Below, one piece after another: positions 34,965 through 46,310 of a stretch of 64,000 bases of DNA. Origin of the DNA: Hymenoscyphus infarciens (taxonomy: Eukaryota; Ascomycota; Leotiomycetes; Helotiales; Helotiaceae); the NCBI GenBank assembly GCA_001414345.1, contig LLCB01000029.1:62001-126000 (forward strand), written 5' to 3'. How positions within the stretch are numbered: the stretch's first letter is position 1; every line of letters begins with the position of its first letter. The notes under the pieces are model-generated. The model saw only the letters and a program-made list of their open reading frames with translations, was not told the origin of the DNA and ran no database searches. The position numbers were made by a program, and so were the translations under genes.

Positions 34965-35835
34965 ATTCTAGGAGATAAGTTAGTATATAAGGATATATCT
35001 AATTAGAAGATATTCTTACTATATATATTATTTAGATAAAAAGAAAAGAAGAAGAGAAGTTAGAATTAAGAAGAAGTCGTCTACTAATATACTATTTATA
35101 ATAATAGCTATTACTTTATAATTATTATTTATAACTTAAAAATTACTATTATAATATATAATAATAGTAAGAATATAACAACTCTATAGTAGTATACCGC
35201 TTTCTACTAAATAGCTAATAATTAGCCTCTTTTCTATTTATATCTATTATTATATAGTATATAGTAGTAAATAAAGAGTAATAGTCTATTAAATAATAAT
35301 ACCTCTAGCTACTTACTCTACTCTAACTACTAGATACTATAATAGTAGATAAGTTATATTCTTTATAATAAATAGATAAATAATACTCTAATTAACTTAA
35401 TATTATATCGATTACTAGCTAAAGACTTAGAACAAGTCTTTTTTAAGAAGAGGAGATATAATAATATACTATTCTAAAATACTAGTATTTATAAAACTAC
35501 TAATATCTCTAATACCTTAAGACTAAGATTTATAATTAATCTAATACTTATATAATAGAAGATACTAAAGAGATTAAGGTTTAGATATTATATATTTAGC
35601 TTTAAAGCTCTTATTATTTAGTATTAGCTATATTAGACAGAGCTCGGTTATTATTATTATTAAGACTTAGTAGTCTTTAACCTCTTATATATAGATATTT
35701 ATACTTAGTATAGAAGAGGAATAGTTTTTCCTTTTCTTTTATATTAGAGCCTAGTATTTATATATATTATTTTATCTTAAACGTACTTCTATATACCTCT
35801 TTAGTAGTAGTATATATTTCGTGCTATTATAATAT
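34965..35835. repeat. Repeat family X, copy A
   Basis: About 0.87 kb sharing most of its length with 36,616-37,610. Shared blocks include AGAAGATATTCTTACTA, GTCGTCTA-TAATATACTA and the end GTATATATTTCGTGCTATT. No coding frame could be followed. Retrotransposon LTR, a miniature LTR element or a non-autonomous TIR element are all possible. Confidence 0.65.
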
Positions 35836-36250
35836 AATTAAAGTAAAAAAATAATATTAATTATAAAGAAAAAGCTTATAAAGTATAAAAGAGTAAAAAG
35901 CCTAGATAGTAACTTAAGAAATAACTAAGAACTATATATCTAACTACTACTTATCTAATATTACTTAGTATAAGTTATTATAACTTTTTAAAGTAAAATA
36001 GAGTCTATTTAATAGTTTAAAAGTATTTAAATAAATAAAATTAAAATAATAGTATATAAGAAGTAAATACTAGATATTCCTAGTATATATAAAAATATAT
36101 AAAGAAACTATAATAAGCTTATTTTAAGAGCTTTAACTATATAGTATATTTAAAAGTTATAAAATAAGATTCTTATTATTTAGATAGAAACTTTCTTTTT
36201 TTAATATTAAAGAAGTTATTATTTATTTAAGATTAAAAAAGAGTTATTTT
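35836..36250. other. Spacer between repeat copies
   Basis: A+T-rich sequence with no recognisable frame. It lies between two copies of the 3' part of repeat X, so copy A, spacer and copy A' could form a miniature LTR-like element. Confidence 0.4.
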
Positions 36251-36615
36251 AGCTTTAGATGTTTTTTATAATAGCTCGCTATTCTAAATTACTAATACTT
36301 ATATAACTAAAGTTACTAAAGATATTAATATCTAATATTTATATATAAAAGAGATTAAGATTTAAATATTATATATTTAGCTTTTTAGCTCTTATTATTT
36401 AGTATTAGCTATATTAGATAAGACTTAGTTATTATTATTATTATTAGACCTTAGTAGTGTCTAATCTCTTATATATAGATACTTCTACTTAAGATAAGAG
36501 AAAGCTAATTTAGTCTTTTCTTCTCTATTAGTATCTAGTATATATATATATTATTCTTTTAAATATACTTCTATATATCTCTTCGATAGTTATATATATT
36601 TCGTATTATTATAAA
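36251..36615. repeat. Repeat family X, partial copy A'
   Basis: Only the right-hand 0.36 kb of the unit is present, ending in TATATATTTCGTATTATTAT. It abuts the next full copy head to tail. Confidence 0.65.
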
Positions 36616-37610
36616 GTAGTATATACGAATATATCTAGTTAGAAGATATTCTTACTATTTATATTTTATAAATAAAAAGAAAAGAAGAAGAGAAGTTAGA
36701 ATTAAAAAGAAGTCGTCTATTAATATACTATAAATAATAATAGCTAGTATTATATAATTATTATTTATTACTTAATAGTTACTATTATAATATATAATAA
36801 TAGTAAGAATATAAAACCTCTATAATACTATACTACTTTTAATCTAATAGCTAATTATTAGTCTCTTTTCTATTTATATCTATTATTATATAATATATAA
36901 TAGTAAATAAAGTATATTTAACTATAACGTATTTTTAAGTTAAAAACACTCTAAGAAGTCTTATATTCGAAGATAAAAACTCTGCTATATATAGAGAAAA
37001 GAGATTATATAAGAGCTTATTTTCTTATAATATTAACTAGTAAATAATAATACTACTACTTACTAACTCAATCTTAACTATAAAGTACTATATAGATAAA
37101 TAATAAGAGATAAGTTATATTTTTTATAATAAATAAGTAAATAATACTATAGACGTTTAAATAATATACTAACTACTAACTAAAGACTTAAGATAAGTCT
37201 TTTATAAAAGAGAAAGATATAATAGCTTACTTATCTAAATTACTAGTATTTATAAAATTACTAATACTTATATACTAAGTGTATAAATTACTAATAACTA
37301 AAGTTACTAAAGATATTAATATCTAATATTTATATATAAAAGAGATTAAGATTTAGATATTATATATTTAGCTTTTTAGCTTTTATTATTTAGTATTAGT
37401 TATATTAGATAGGTCTTAGTTATTATTATTATTAGACTTTAGTAGTATTTAATCTCTTATATATAAGTACTCTTACTTAGAATAAGAGAAGACTAACTTA
37501 GTCTTTTCTTCTATATAAGAGTCTAGTATTTATATATATTATTCTATTAAATATACTCTTTTATATCTCTTTAATAGTCGTATATATTTTATACTATTAT
37601 AAATAACTAA
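36616..37610. repeat. Repeat family X, copy B
   Basis: A full copy in the same orientation as A. It contains an extra block at about 36,921-37,015 (AACTATAACGTATTTTTA...) that is shared with 41,236-41,340 inside the insertion in LINE 2, and in short inverted form with about 15,580-15,620. Confidence 0.65.
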
Positions 37611-38383
37611 ATTTATTAAATCTATTACTATACTAGCTATACTAAGTATATAGTCTTAATATATTTAATACTAAAGCTAACTTACTAACTAACTTTTAAT
37701 ACTAAGAGTAGTAAAGCTAGCTTACTTTCTATCTTATAATATTAAAACTAATTTACTTCTTATCGAATTATATAACTAGATAACGAATTAGTTTCTTACT
37801 TTTTAATATACTATCTAGTTCTATAGAACTAATTATAATAAATTAAGTAATTAAGTAAAAGTCTACTTTATAAGAAGTCTTTTATATAAATAGAGTATAT
37901 AAGTAGAAATAGAAAATAGAAAATAGAAGATATAGAAACGTATTTTATGAAGTTATATAATAATATATATATATTTATTTCTAATACTTCTATTATCTTT
38001 AAAATAGCTATCTAGTACTAAGTATACTAGCTAGTATCTCTATTATATATAGTATTATACTAGTATACTTAAAGTTAAGTATATTAAGTATACTAGAGGT
38101 ACTAAAGATATTATTAGTATATCTAATATCTAAAAGTTTTTTATAATATAAAAGTATAGAAAACTAGATTAGAATATTAGATTAGAGCTTATTTAGCTTA
38201 TATATATCTAGGATATATACTACTAAAAATCAAGAGATAATATATATACTAATTATATATATACTAGTATTTAGTATATATATTTAAAAGTAATATAAAT
38301 CCCTTAGTTAACCTCGTATATCTTAGTATATATATAAATAGAATATATTACTAAAAAAAGATTTAGATCTCTAAAAATATAAA
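37611..38383. other. A+T-rich stretch, nothing identified
   Basis: Heavily RIP-mutated sequence between repeat X and LINE 2. No frame, LTR pair or known motif could be read. Confidence 0.5.
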
Positions 38384-38397
38384 TCTTTAAAACTTTA

Positions 38398-41300
38398 TTT
38401 ATTTATTTATTTATTACTATTTAACGTTAGACAGAGTGTAGATTACGTAGTCTAGGTCTTAAAAAGTCTTAAAAGAGAGTAAATAACGCTAGAGAGGTGT
38501 CCGAGGCTATAGAGAGCGTAAACGAGTAAGCTAATTTATAAAGAATAGTTTAAAGAGAAGCTCTACTTTTAGAATAGCTCTTATTCTTAAATAGTTTAAT
38601 AAATTAGAAGAAGATAAAGAAGATATATAAAAGTATAAGAGAGAGGAGAGAGAGAAAGTAATTTAAACTATCTTAAGAGATAGATCTTTATAAAGAATTT
38701 AGTCCTAGTATAGACTTTATAAAAGAGTTCTTTAGACCTAGGTCTAAAGAGGAGTTAAGGCTTTCTCTTAGCCTTAGCTAATAGTCTTAGGTTCTTATTA
38801 TTTATAAGCCTATAAAAGAGTAGATAGAATTATGTCTTTACCTTCTTATATTTATAGTTTCTTAACTCTAGAAGTATATTAAAGTAGAAGAAGCGAAGAT
38901 AGTATACTATAAAGTCTTTATAGCTAGTATAAGCTATAATTAGCTAAGCTAGGACCTCTCTTAGTAGCTTAAGAGTCCTAGGCTTTAAGGACTAGGAAGT
39001 AAGACCTAGCCTCTTATAAGTATCTAAGAGCGTAGTCTACTAGAGTTAATTTATAAGCTTAATTCCTATCTCCTTAGCCTTACGATTAAGTATAGTAGTA
39101 TAAAGTAAGAAGTAAAAGCTAGAAGGAGGAGTTAAGTAAGCTGCTTTTCTTATAGCTTTATTAGCTATCTTATTACTATAGATTCTTATATAACTAGGGT
39201 ATTATCTTATTTAAATTTTCTTAGAGTATAGCTAAGTAAAGTTAAAGACCTTATTAAAGGTTTCTTATAATATATTATAAGACTAGTAGGTTAGTTAGAG
39301 TATAGCTTTAAGATTATTAAGATAAATCTAGTATTTTATAGCTAAGGTCTAAAAAGAGAATCTAAGAGCTAGTTTAAGGCTATATAGAGTAGCTTTTACC
39401 TCTATATTATAAATTTCTAAGGTTTTACTAAAAGAGAAGAGCTTTATATTTAATATAACCTCTTCTCTTATAAGATATATATCTTTACTAGTACTTTTAT
39501 TATCTAAGTAAGAGCTATTAGTAAATATAACTAAGTTTATAAGAGAGACTAAGGTAAGGAATTTAAGGAATTTAGCTTTATAGGATTCTTTATTACTATT
39601 AGAGCTTAAGCCTACTATTTTAAGAAGACGAGTTTATTAATTAAATCCTTTATTTTATAAAAGGTTTTAAATTAGATTAATTTCTTCTAAGAGAGAGAGA
39701 GGTTAAGAGGACTAGTAAATAAGCCTAGCTTTTAAGTAAGAGTTATTTAAGTATTGCTTAAGTAGGTAAGCTAAGTTAAGATATTAAGTCCTAGCTTTAA
39801 AGACCTTACTTTTAGTAATAAGAGTAATCTTAGTAGCTAATAAGCTAGATTCTATAAAGAGTGCTAAAGTAAGAGTAGTTTTATAGACTAGGAGGATAAT
39901 TCTAGTATACTTTATAACTACTCTATCTAAGAGTATTAGGTAATAGCTAATCTAGTTATTTATAGAGCTTATACTATCTATTTTCCTTATATAGTCTAGA
40001 TACTAGGTCTTATATTCGAAATAGGTAATTAAAAAGATATAAGCTATAGTAGCTTATTTTAAGAGATATAGAAGAGATTACTTTACTATATCTATTATAC
40101 TTTTAAGAGTATTAGCTATAAGTATAGCTTTACTAGCTATTCTTTTAATATAGCTATAAAAAGTAAGATAAGAGTTAAAGAAGATACTAAGCTATTAAAG
40201 CTTTTATATAAGCTCTATTATCTTTCCTTTAACTATAATAAAAGAGAGAGGTTAAATCTCTCTTCCTTTTTACTTCCTTTTATAAGAGAAGTAGATAAGT
40301 TCTAACTTTTTAGTATTAAAAGTAATACTCTTATCTATATTCTATTTAAGTATACTAGTTACTTATTCTATAAATAGCTTAATATTCCCTACTTTTAAGA
40401 GTCTAGAGATAAGTAGTCTAATATCGTCTATATAGCTAAATCTCTATACTATTAGAAGCGAGCTAACTTCTAGCCTAAAAAGAGGTTAGATATATAGTAT
40501 AAAAAGGATTAGTAAAATAGGTAAGCTTTAAAAGAGGCTATATTTAAGCGAGGTAGTGTCTCTTATCTCTTTATTAAGTTTTACTTTTATAGCTCTATTA
40601 GTTAAGAAAGAGAAGACCTATTCTATAAGATAGTAGAGCTATTCTTACTCTCTAAGCCTTTTAATTAAAGCTTCCTCTCTTATACCTCGGCTCTAACTCT
40701 ACTTTAGTTCTAGCTTCGGTGTCTTTAGTAAAGAGCAGGTAGCGTTCGTAAGAGGTAGTAGCTCGTAGTTAGCGTTATATTTGCTAGCTTCGTAGAGTAC
40801 TAGGCTTTCAAATTCGAAGTGTATTCTTTAAGCACCTCTTAGAGTTTCTAGTTTAAAAGGCACCTCTAAGAGTAGCGGTGGCTAGCTTCGTAGCTAGGCT
40901 TTATACCTTCCGCGAAAGGCTTTATATAAGCTCGTTGAATATAAGCATCTAAAGAGGTATACCTACTCGAGTAAGGCTTTCGCTATATTCGAAGTTAAGA
41001 GCGTCTCGTAGGAGAGTCTCGTCTACGCTTATTAAGAGAGTTCTTATTCGCGCTTATTAGAAGAGTCTCGTATTCGAAGTTAGAAGAGCTCTTTAAAAGC
41101 TTTCGAGTACTTATCGAACGTAAGTATCGAGGGGTTAGTTACGCTAACTCTAATAGCAGAGAGCGTTCTAAATACGTCGTAATACGTTAAATACGTAAGC
41201 AGAAGTTATAAATTACACTCTAGGTATAAACCGAGCTTATAACTATAACGTATTTTTAGGTTAAAAACGCTCTAAGAAGCTTTAATTTAGAAGGTGAAAA

Positions 41301-44300
41301 CTCTGCTATATATATAGAGAAAAGGGGTCACGTGAGACCCTCTTTTCTATGATAAGTAACTATAGAGTACTATATTAAAGGCTCTCTTAATATTAAGTAT
41401 AAGAAAGAAGGCTTCTTATTTATCTATAAAGGCTAACTTAATATTAAAGATAAGATAGATAATAAGGTCTATAGTAGCTCTTAATAGAAGAGTACTAAAC
41501 TAGTTCTATCTTAGTATAGCGTATTTAATAGCTATTTAAGAGACTTATTTAGTAAGAAGCCTTTTAAGCTCTTTTCTAAGAACTAAGAGTAGTATAATTA
41601 GCTAGTATACTTAAAGAGAAGATTTATCTTTTTTATTAAGCTTTAGAATAATAGTAATAATAGTAGTATAAAAGATCTTTAAGTAAAAGTCTATCTTAAT
41701 ATAGCCTTTAAATAATAAGAGAATAAGGCTTAATATTTATAGCTAGGCTACTTTAAAAACCTTTATTATAAGCTTATTCTTATAACGGTATATCGTCCTA
41801 TATAGCTGATATTACGTAGCATATACTATATATATTAGCTTTTAGTAGTTGTTGTTTTGTATTATCTAATTTAGAAAGGTTACGTACGTCTATACGTCCG
41901 TCCGAACTTTCAGACGTACTTCGTAGAGTTTAGGCTTTTGTATTAGCCGACGTATATCGTTATTCGGTTTCGTATCTCTTTTATATCGTCTAGAACCTCT
42001 TATATATAGCAGTCTACTCCTAGAGTCAGAAAAGGCTAGTTTAGCCTTTTCTTCTATATTAGAGCCTAGTATTTATATACGTTATTCAGTCTCGAACGTA
42101 CTTCTATATACCTCTTCTCCTATAGTATATATTTCGTACTATTATAATTCTCCTCTAGTATAGTTAAAGCTTTATTAAAGATTAATTCCTTAACCTTATA
42201 TAGAGTAAGGTTAGCTTATAAGAGAGACTAGTAAGTAGTAGTTAGAGTATTAAATAGAATATCTTTAACCTTAGCCTTATTTATAAGTAGCTCTTATACT
42301 AGGATCTTTTGCTTTTCTTAAGTAGTAAAGCTTAATTAGCTTACTAAGTCTCTTAAAAGTAGAGACTTATAGACCTTAGTACTCTAGTACTACTTATAAA
42401 TCTTAAAAACGTCTTTACTTCTTATTATCTTATTAATTAGACTATAGAAGTATTCCCTCTTTACTTCTTAGATCTCCTATCTTAGACTCTTATAGAGAGA
42501 CTTTAAGGCTTATAGGTTTATTCTACGTCTTTATACTTACCTAGCCTTAGTAGCTACTATTTAGTACTCCTTATTCTACTAGAGATATCTAAATCTATAA
42601 CCGAGTCCTTACTTAGTACTATAAAGGTATATACTATATATACTCTTAGTAATAAATCTTATTAGAGCCTCTAGTAAATTAATATTTAGTTATTTTATAA
42701 GTTTAAATAGCTATTATATTTTAAGCTTACTTTAAAGAGTTATCTTAAAAGTTTTAGTATTAAGAGTACTAAGCTTTAAAAACAGGTCCTTCTCTATTAG
42801 ATTTCCTATATATAAAAGCTAAGTAAGAAGTAGAAGGTAATCTAAGCTATATTTAAAAGAGAGGTCTACCTTAGTAGAGGCTTCTCTTTTAAAGAGGTTA
42901 TTAAAGTAAAAGATAAGGTTAAGAGTATTACTAAGGTTATATATTTATATCCTAAGAGAGGTAGAAAGTTATAGCCTTTTATTCTCTATCTAGCTAATAA
43001 GTAAAGAGGCCTATATACTTTCTTAGCTAAGAAAGTCTAGTTACTAGAGCTAGCTCTTTAAATTTAAGTCTCTAGCTATAAGAGTATTTATAGTATAGAT
43101 ATATTCTAAGTTAAAGATAAGATTAATAGCTTTCTTAGCACTCTTAGCATCTAAAGAAGTATTATATATATTAAGAATATATAGTAAGAGGCCTTAAGAG
43201 AGTATAATCTTAATATAAACAAGGTCTTAGTAATTAAGTAAGAGTATAATTAATAATTATTAGCTTAAGAGAATACCTACCCCTTTCTATATAAAAGTAA
43301 GTATTTAAGAGAGGTTCTTATTCTAGTTATAAATAAGTATAAAGTAGGTATAGTTTAGGTAACGTCTTATAATCTAATAGCTAATCTCTCTTTAGTAAAT
43401 ATATAGTTCTTATATAAGAACTATATCTACTTATCTAAAGTAAGTAAGTTAGAGAGCTAGCTTCTAATACTTACTAGACTTATATATATTAATTTATAAG
43501 ACTTAGAGATAGTATTATTTAGAAGGTCTTTACTTACTTATAAGAGAGAGAGATTAGAGTAGACGTTAGAGCTCTTAAGTTAAGAGATAGAGTATAAGAG
43601 TAGAGAAGAAGAGGTGTTTAGAATAGCTATCTCACTTAGCTAAGAGTTTAAAGAAGGAGGAGAGGTAGTAGAATAGTCTATTTCTATATCTATAAAGCTA
43701 TAAGGTAAATCGTCCTCTTTTCTTAGTTATACTTTAAAGTATACTTATTAAATAGATCTTATATTCGCTACTAAAAGCAGAGGTCTAGTAGCTTTTAGCT
43801 AGAGTTAATATATAATATTATCTAAGATATAAGAACTACTATAGTATAAATACTTTAATTTATATTAAGAATACTTAATATACTAAGAGTAGAAGTCTTT
43901 TAAGTAATTTATACTACTATAGAGGTAGTATTATTAGCTTTTATTATAATTCTAAGTATTATACTATTACTAGTACTTTAAGTACTAAATTATAGTAGAC
44001 TTCTTTAGAAAGCGCTTAAAGTAGACTCTACTACCTAGAATTAAGGTTATATTTAAGATAGTAGAGAGGCCTCTTACGTCTTCTTCTTTAAAGAAGGTAA
44101 TCTAAGTAGTATAGAATAGGTTATTTAAAAGAGAGTTAGCGGCTATATAAACTCTTATAAGGTCGGCTCTAATTTAATTACTAATACTACTACTTTAAGA
44201 GTAGTAAGAGCTAGGGTCGATTAAATTACTCTTACTTAAGTAATCTAGATAGATTCTATCTTTTAAGAGATGCTTAAAATATAGAAAGCTATCTAGTCTT

Positions 44301-45172
44301 ATAGAAGCTCTATTCTAGTAGTACTAAAAAGAGTTTATATACTAGCTTTCTTTACTAGAAGAGATTATAAAGCTTCTTTATTTTTAGAGATAATAGTAAA
44401 GCTAGAATTAACTAAGAGTACTTTATATACTAGGTCTTTATATCTAATTCCTAGGTTATAAAGTACTAGGAAAATAGCGTAAGTAGAGTAGACTCTATCT
44501 AAAGAGTTAAGTAGGATTTAAATAAAGAGCCTAAGTCTCTTATTCTTATTCTTCTAAATAAAAGAGAGAGAGTAGAGTAGAGTTATTATTATTATTATTA
44601 TCTTCTTTAAGAACTTAGTAGTTTAAGGTATCTTTTTAAGCGCTAAGGTATCCTTAGTAGTCTATACGTAAGAAATTTTTCTTATAATATTTAAAAAGGA
44701 GGAAAGAGTTAGAGAGAGCGTAGTAGTATCTCTATACTCTAAGTAAGTACTATAAGCTAAAGAAAGAGGAGGTAAGGTCTTCTTAGTATATACTTTATAG
44801 TAAGAGAGGCTAAGGTTAATAATCTAAGTATAGAAGGTTTAAAGAAGAGGTAAGAGATCTAAGAGAGCGTTATTAAGAATAGTATTTAAATAGTAGTTTA
44901 TAGCTTCTTTAATACCTCTAAAAAAGGTTTAGGCTATAGTATCTTATTTAAGAGACCTAGAAGTCTTAGAGATAAAGCGTTACTAAATAGCTAGAATAAG
45001 AGGAATTAAGTAAACCTTCTCTCTTCTTATACCTCTTTCTAGAGGTGTAGGCGAGGATAGAGGGCCTCTTAGGAAGGACTTTATAGAAGGAATTTCGCTT
45101 CTTAATCGAGTATAAGTGAGATTAGGTGTTTTAGACTAAAAAATTTAGTCTCTGAAAAAAGGTATATATATG
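38398..45172 (-). mobile_element. LINE 2 (non-LTR retrotransposon), split by a 1.47-kb insertion
   Basis: The element is flanked by the direct repeat TCTTTAAAACTTTA (38,384-38,397 and 45,173-45,186). The low-coordinate end has a (AAAT)n-type tail on the minus strand (38,396-38,415). Minus-strand reading gives: an ORF1 region (about 43.7-45.0 kb, not well resolved); an endonuclease motif GDLN near 43.06 kb; RT with a YIDD catalytic motif (FSYIDDIRLL) near 40.42-40.44 kb; and RNase H near 39.16 kb (IRIYSNKIANKAIRKAAYLT, originally GNEIADKAA). Without the insertion the length is about 5.3 kb, similar to LINE 1. Confidence 0.88.
40679..42150. mobile_element. 1.47-kb insertion in the RT gene of LINE 2, unknown family
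   Basis: The insertion is bounded by TCCTCT (40,673-40,678 and 42,151-42,156). Removing it with one copy of the repeat rejoins the RT frame through the palm region, into RLREQ and SFLTNR, so this is a true insertion with a 5-6-bp duplication. The left 0.55 kb is noticeably richer in CG than its surroundings. The middle and right parts share blocks with repeat family X (41,236-41,340, and the end CGTACTATTATA). No coding frame was followed. Confidence 0.75.
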
Positions 45173-45186
45173 TCTTTAAAACTTTA

Positions 45187-45543
45187 TATATATATATATT
45201 TTCTTACTACTAAGATATCTATCTATACTACTTACTAAGAATATATATAAGAAGATATACTACGAGCAAAGCGATCACTTAATATATTAAGAAACAATTG
45301 AGAATATATACTAACTTATATATAGTTACTATTTAGAATATCTTATTAAATATCTATATATATATTTAAATAATTTATACGAGCTAAACAGGCCCTTAGA
45401 CTACTACTTTCTACTTATTATCTAATCTCTCTACTAAAATATATAGTTATAAAGTTTTATAACTTGAAATCTAATAGAGCGGGTTTTAACGGACTAGGGA
45501 AATCGGTTATTAGTGCATTGCTGTTCCCCAAAGTAGATTTTCT
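45187..45543. other. Right edge of the A+T-rich block
   Basis: RIP-like sequence continues to about 45,470 with TA-dinucleotide runs. It then gives way within a few tens of bases to normal composition. No element is recognised in this last piece. Confidence 0.6.
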
Positions 45544-45975
45544 TCAGATTCTTTCTATGCTCCTCCCCCTCACTTTCCCGACTCCCGAGAGTTTCTTCGT
45601 TGTCCTCGATTCTGCCGTTATCCCGTCCACGATGTAACATGGGTCGTTTTCGGCCCACCAACTCCACCCAGGGAGAACACGGAGGAGAAACACAGCGTGC
45701 AAAGTCAAGGTCGCAATAGGAAGTTGATTTAACAGCTTTCTGTTAGAAGCGTTCAGGGGCAAGGGTGGTTGTTAGAAACTATTTGGTGTTTTTAAAGTTG
45801 AGGTTGGGAAGGGACGGAAGATTCCGCCGTTCAACCCCCTCTTCAACATTCCTATCAACGTCCCCAGATGAACAAACGAGTTCCTCGGATGGTCGCCCTC
45901 AAACTCTAAGTTACCGAAAGTAAGAACATAACCGTCAGACTTTGAAATTACGTTGATAATCAACCATACTCTTTG
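45544..45975 (-). pseudogene. Decayed ORF at the isochore edge, unknown product
   Basis: Two minus-strand frames (45,963-45,772 and 45,762-45,544) lie in the same register, separated by one TAA that could be a mutated CAA. Together they read about 140 residues of protein-like sequence, including VLTFGNLEFEGDHPRNSF and GWSWWAENDPCYIVDGIT. No ATG begins the frame and an upstream TAA closes it, so it is either an isolated exon or a gene remnant. I recognise no family. Its position right beside the RIP block makes RIP leakage a plausible cause of the stop. Confidence 0.4.
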
Positions 45976-46310
45976 TTAAGAAACCCCACTTGTTCCACGA
46001 TTCGTTGCCCCATTTTAAATAGCAGCGTGGGTCAATGGATACTCTCTCACTAAAGAGCGATGAAGTTGATTTTCTGATAGAAACCCTCCCGTTTCACTGA
46101 TCTCTTTCACAACACCTATCTAGCTATGATTGTAAGAATCTTAGGAAACTCCCCCAATAATTATTTCTTGTAGGCCTACTTCACCCAGTAATGCCAGCAA
46201 TGTGCATACTCAGCCCAATCCACATGGCTTTGGAAAATCGCCCTTCTGCTCTACTCTTCGAGAGACCACCAAAGAAGGGTTTGTGTGAGCAACACCCTTC
46301 CCTCTGGATT

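Larger units (their letters stand above)
9935..45470. other. A+T-rich, RIP-mutated isochore made of nested retrotransposons
   Basis: For 35.5 kb the sequence is dominated by A, T and the dinucleotides TA, AG and CT, while TG and CA are very rare. RIP in Pezizomycotina converts CA to TA (TG to TA on the other strand) in repeats. The decayed frames that can be read contain TAA and TAG where CAA, CAG or TGG are expected, and TGA is nearly absent. Differences between paired LTRs are all transitions. Loss of TG removes every start codon, which explains why no ORF is found across the whole block. Such blocks are normally silent heterochromatin. The parts are annotated separately below. Confidence 0.93.

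Noticed and set aside
9935..45470. Centromere, mitochondrial insertion or subtelomere as explanation of the A+T-rich block
   Set aside because: LTR pairs, target duplications and readable RT/INT/RNase H frames account for most of it. No mitochondrial genes or telomere repeats were seen. A centromeric role cannot be excluded from sequence alone.
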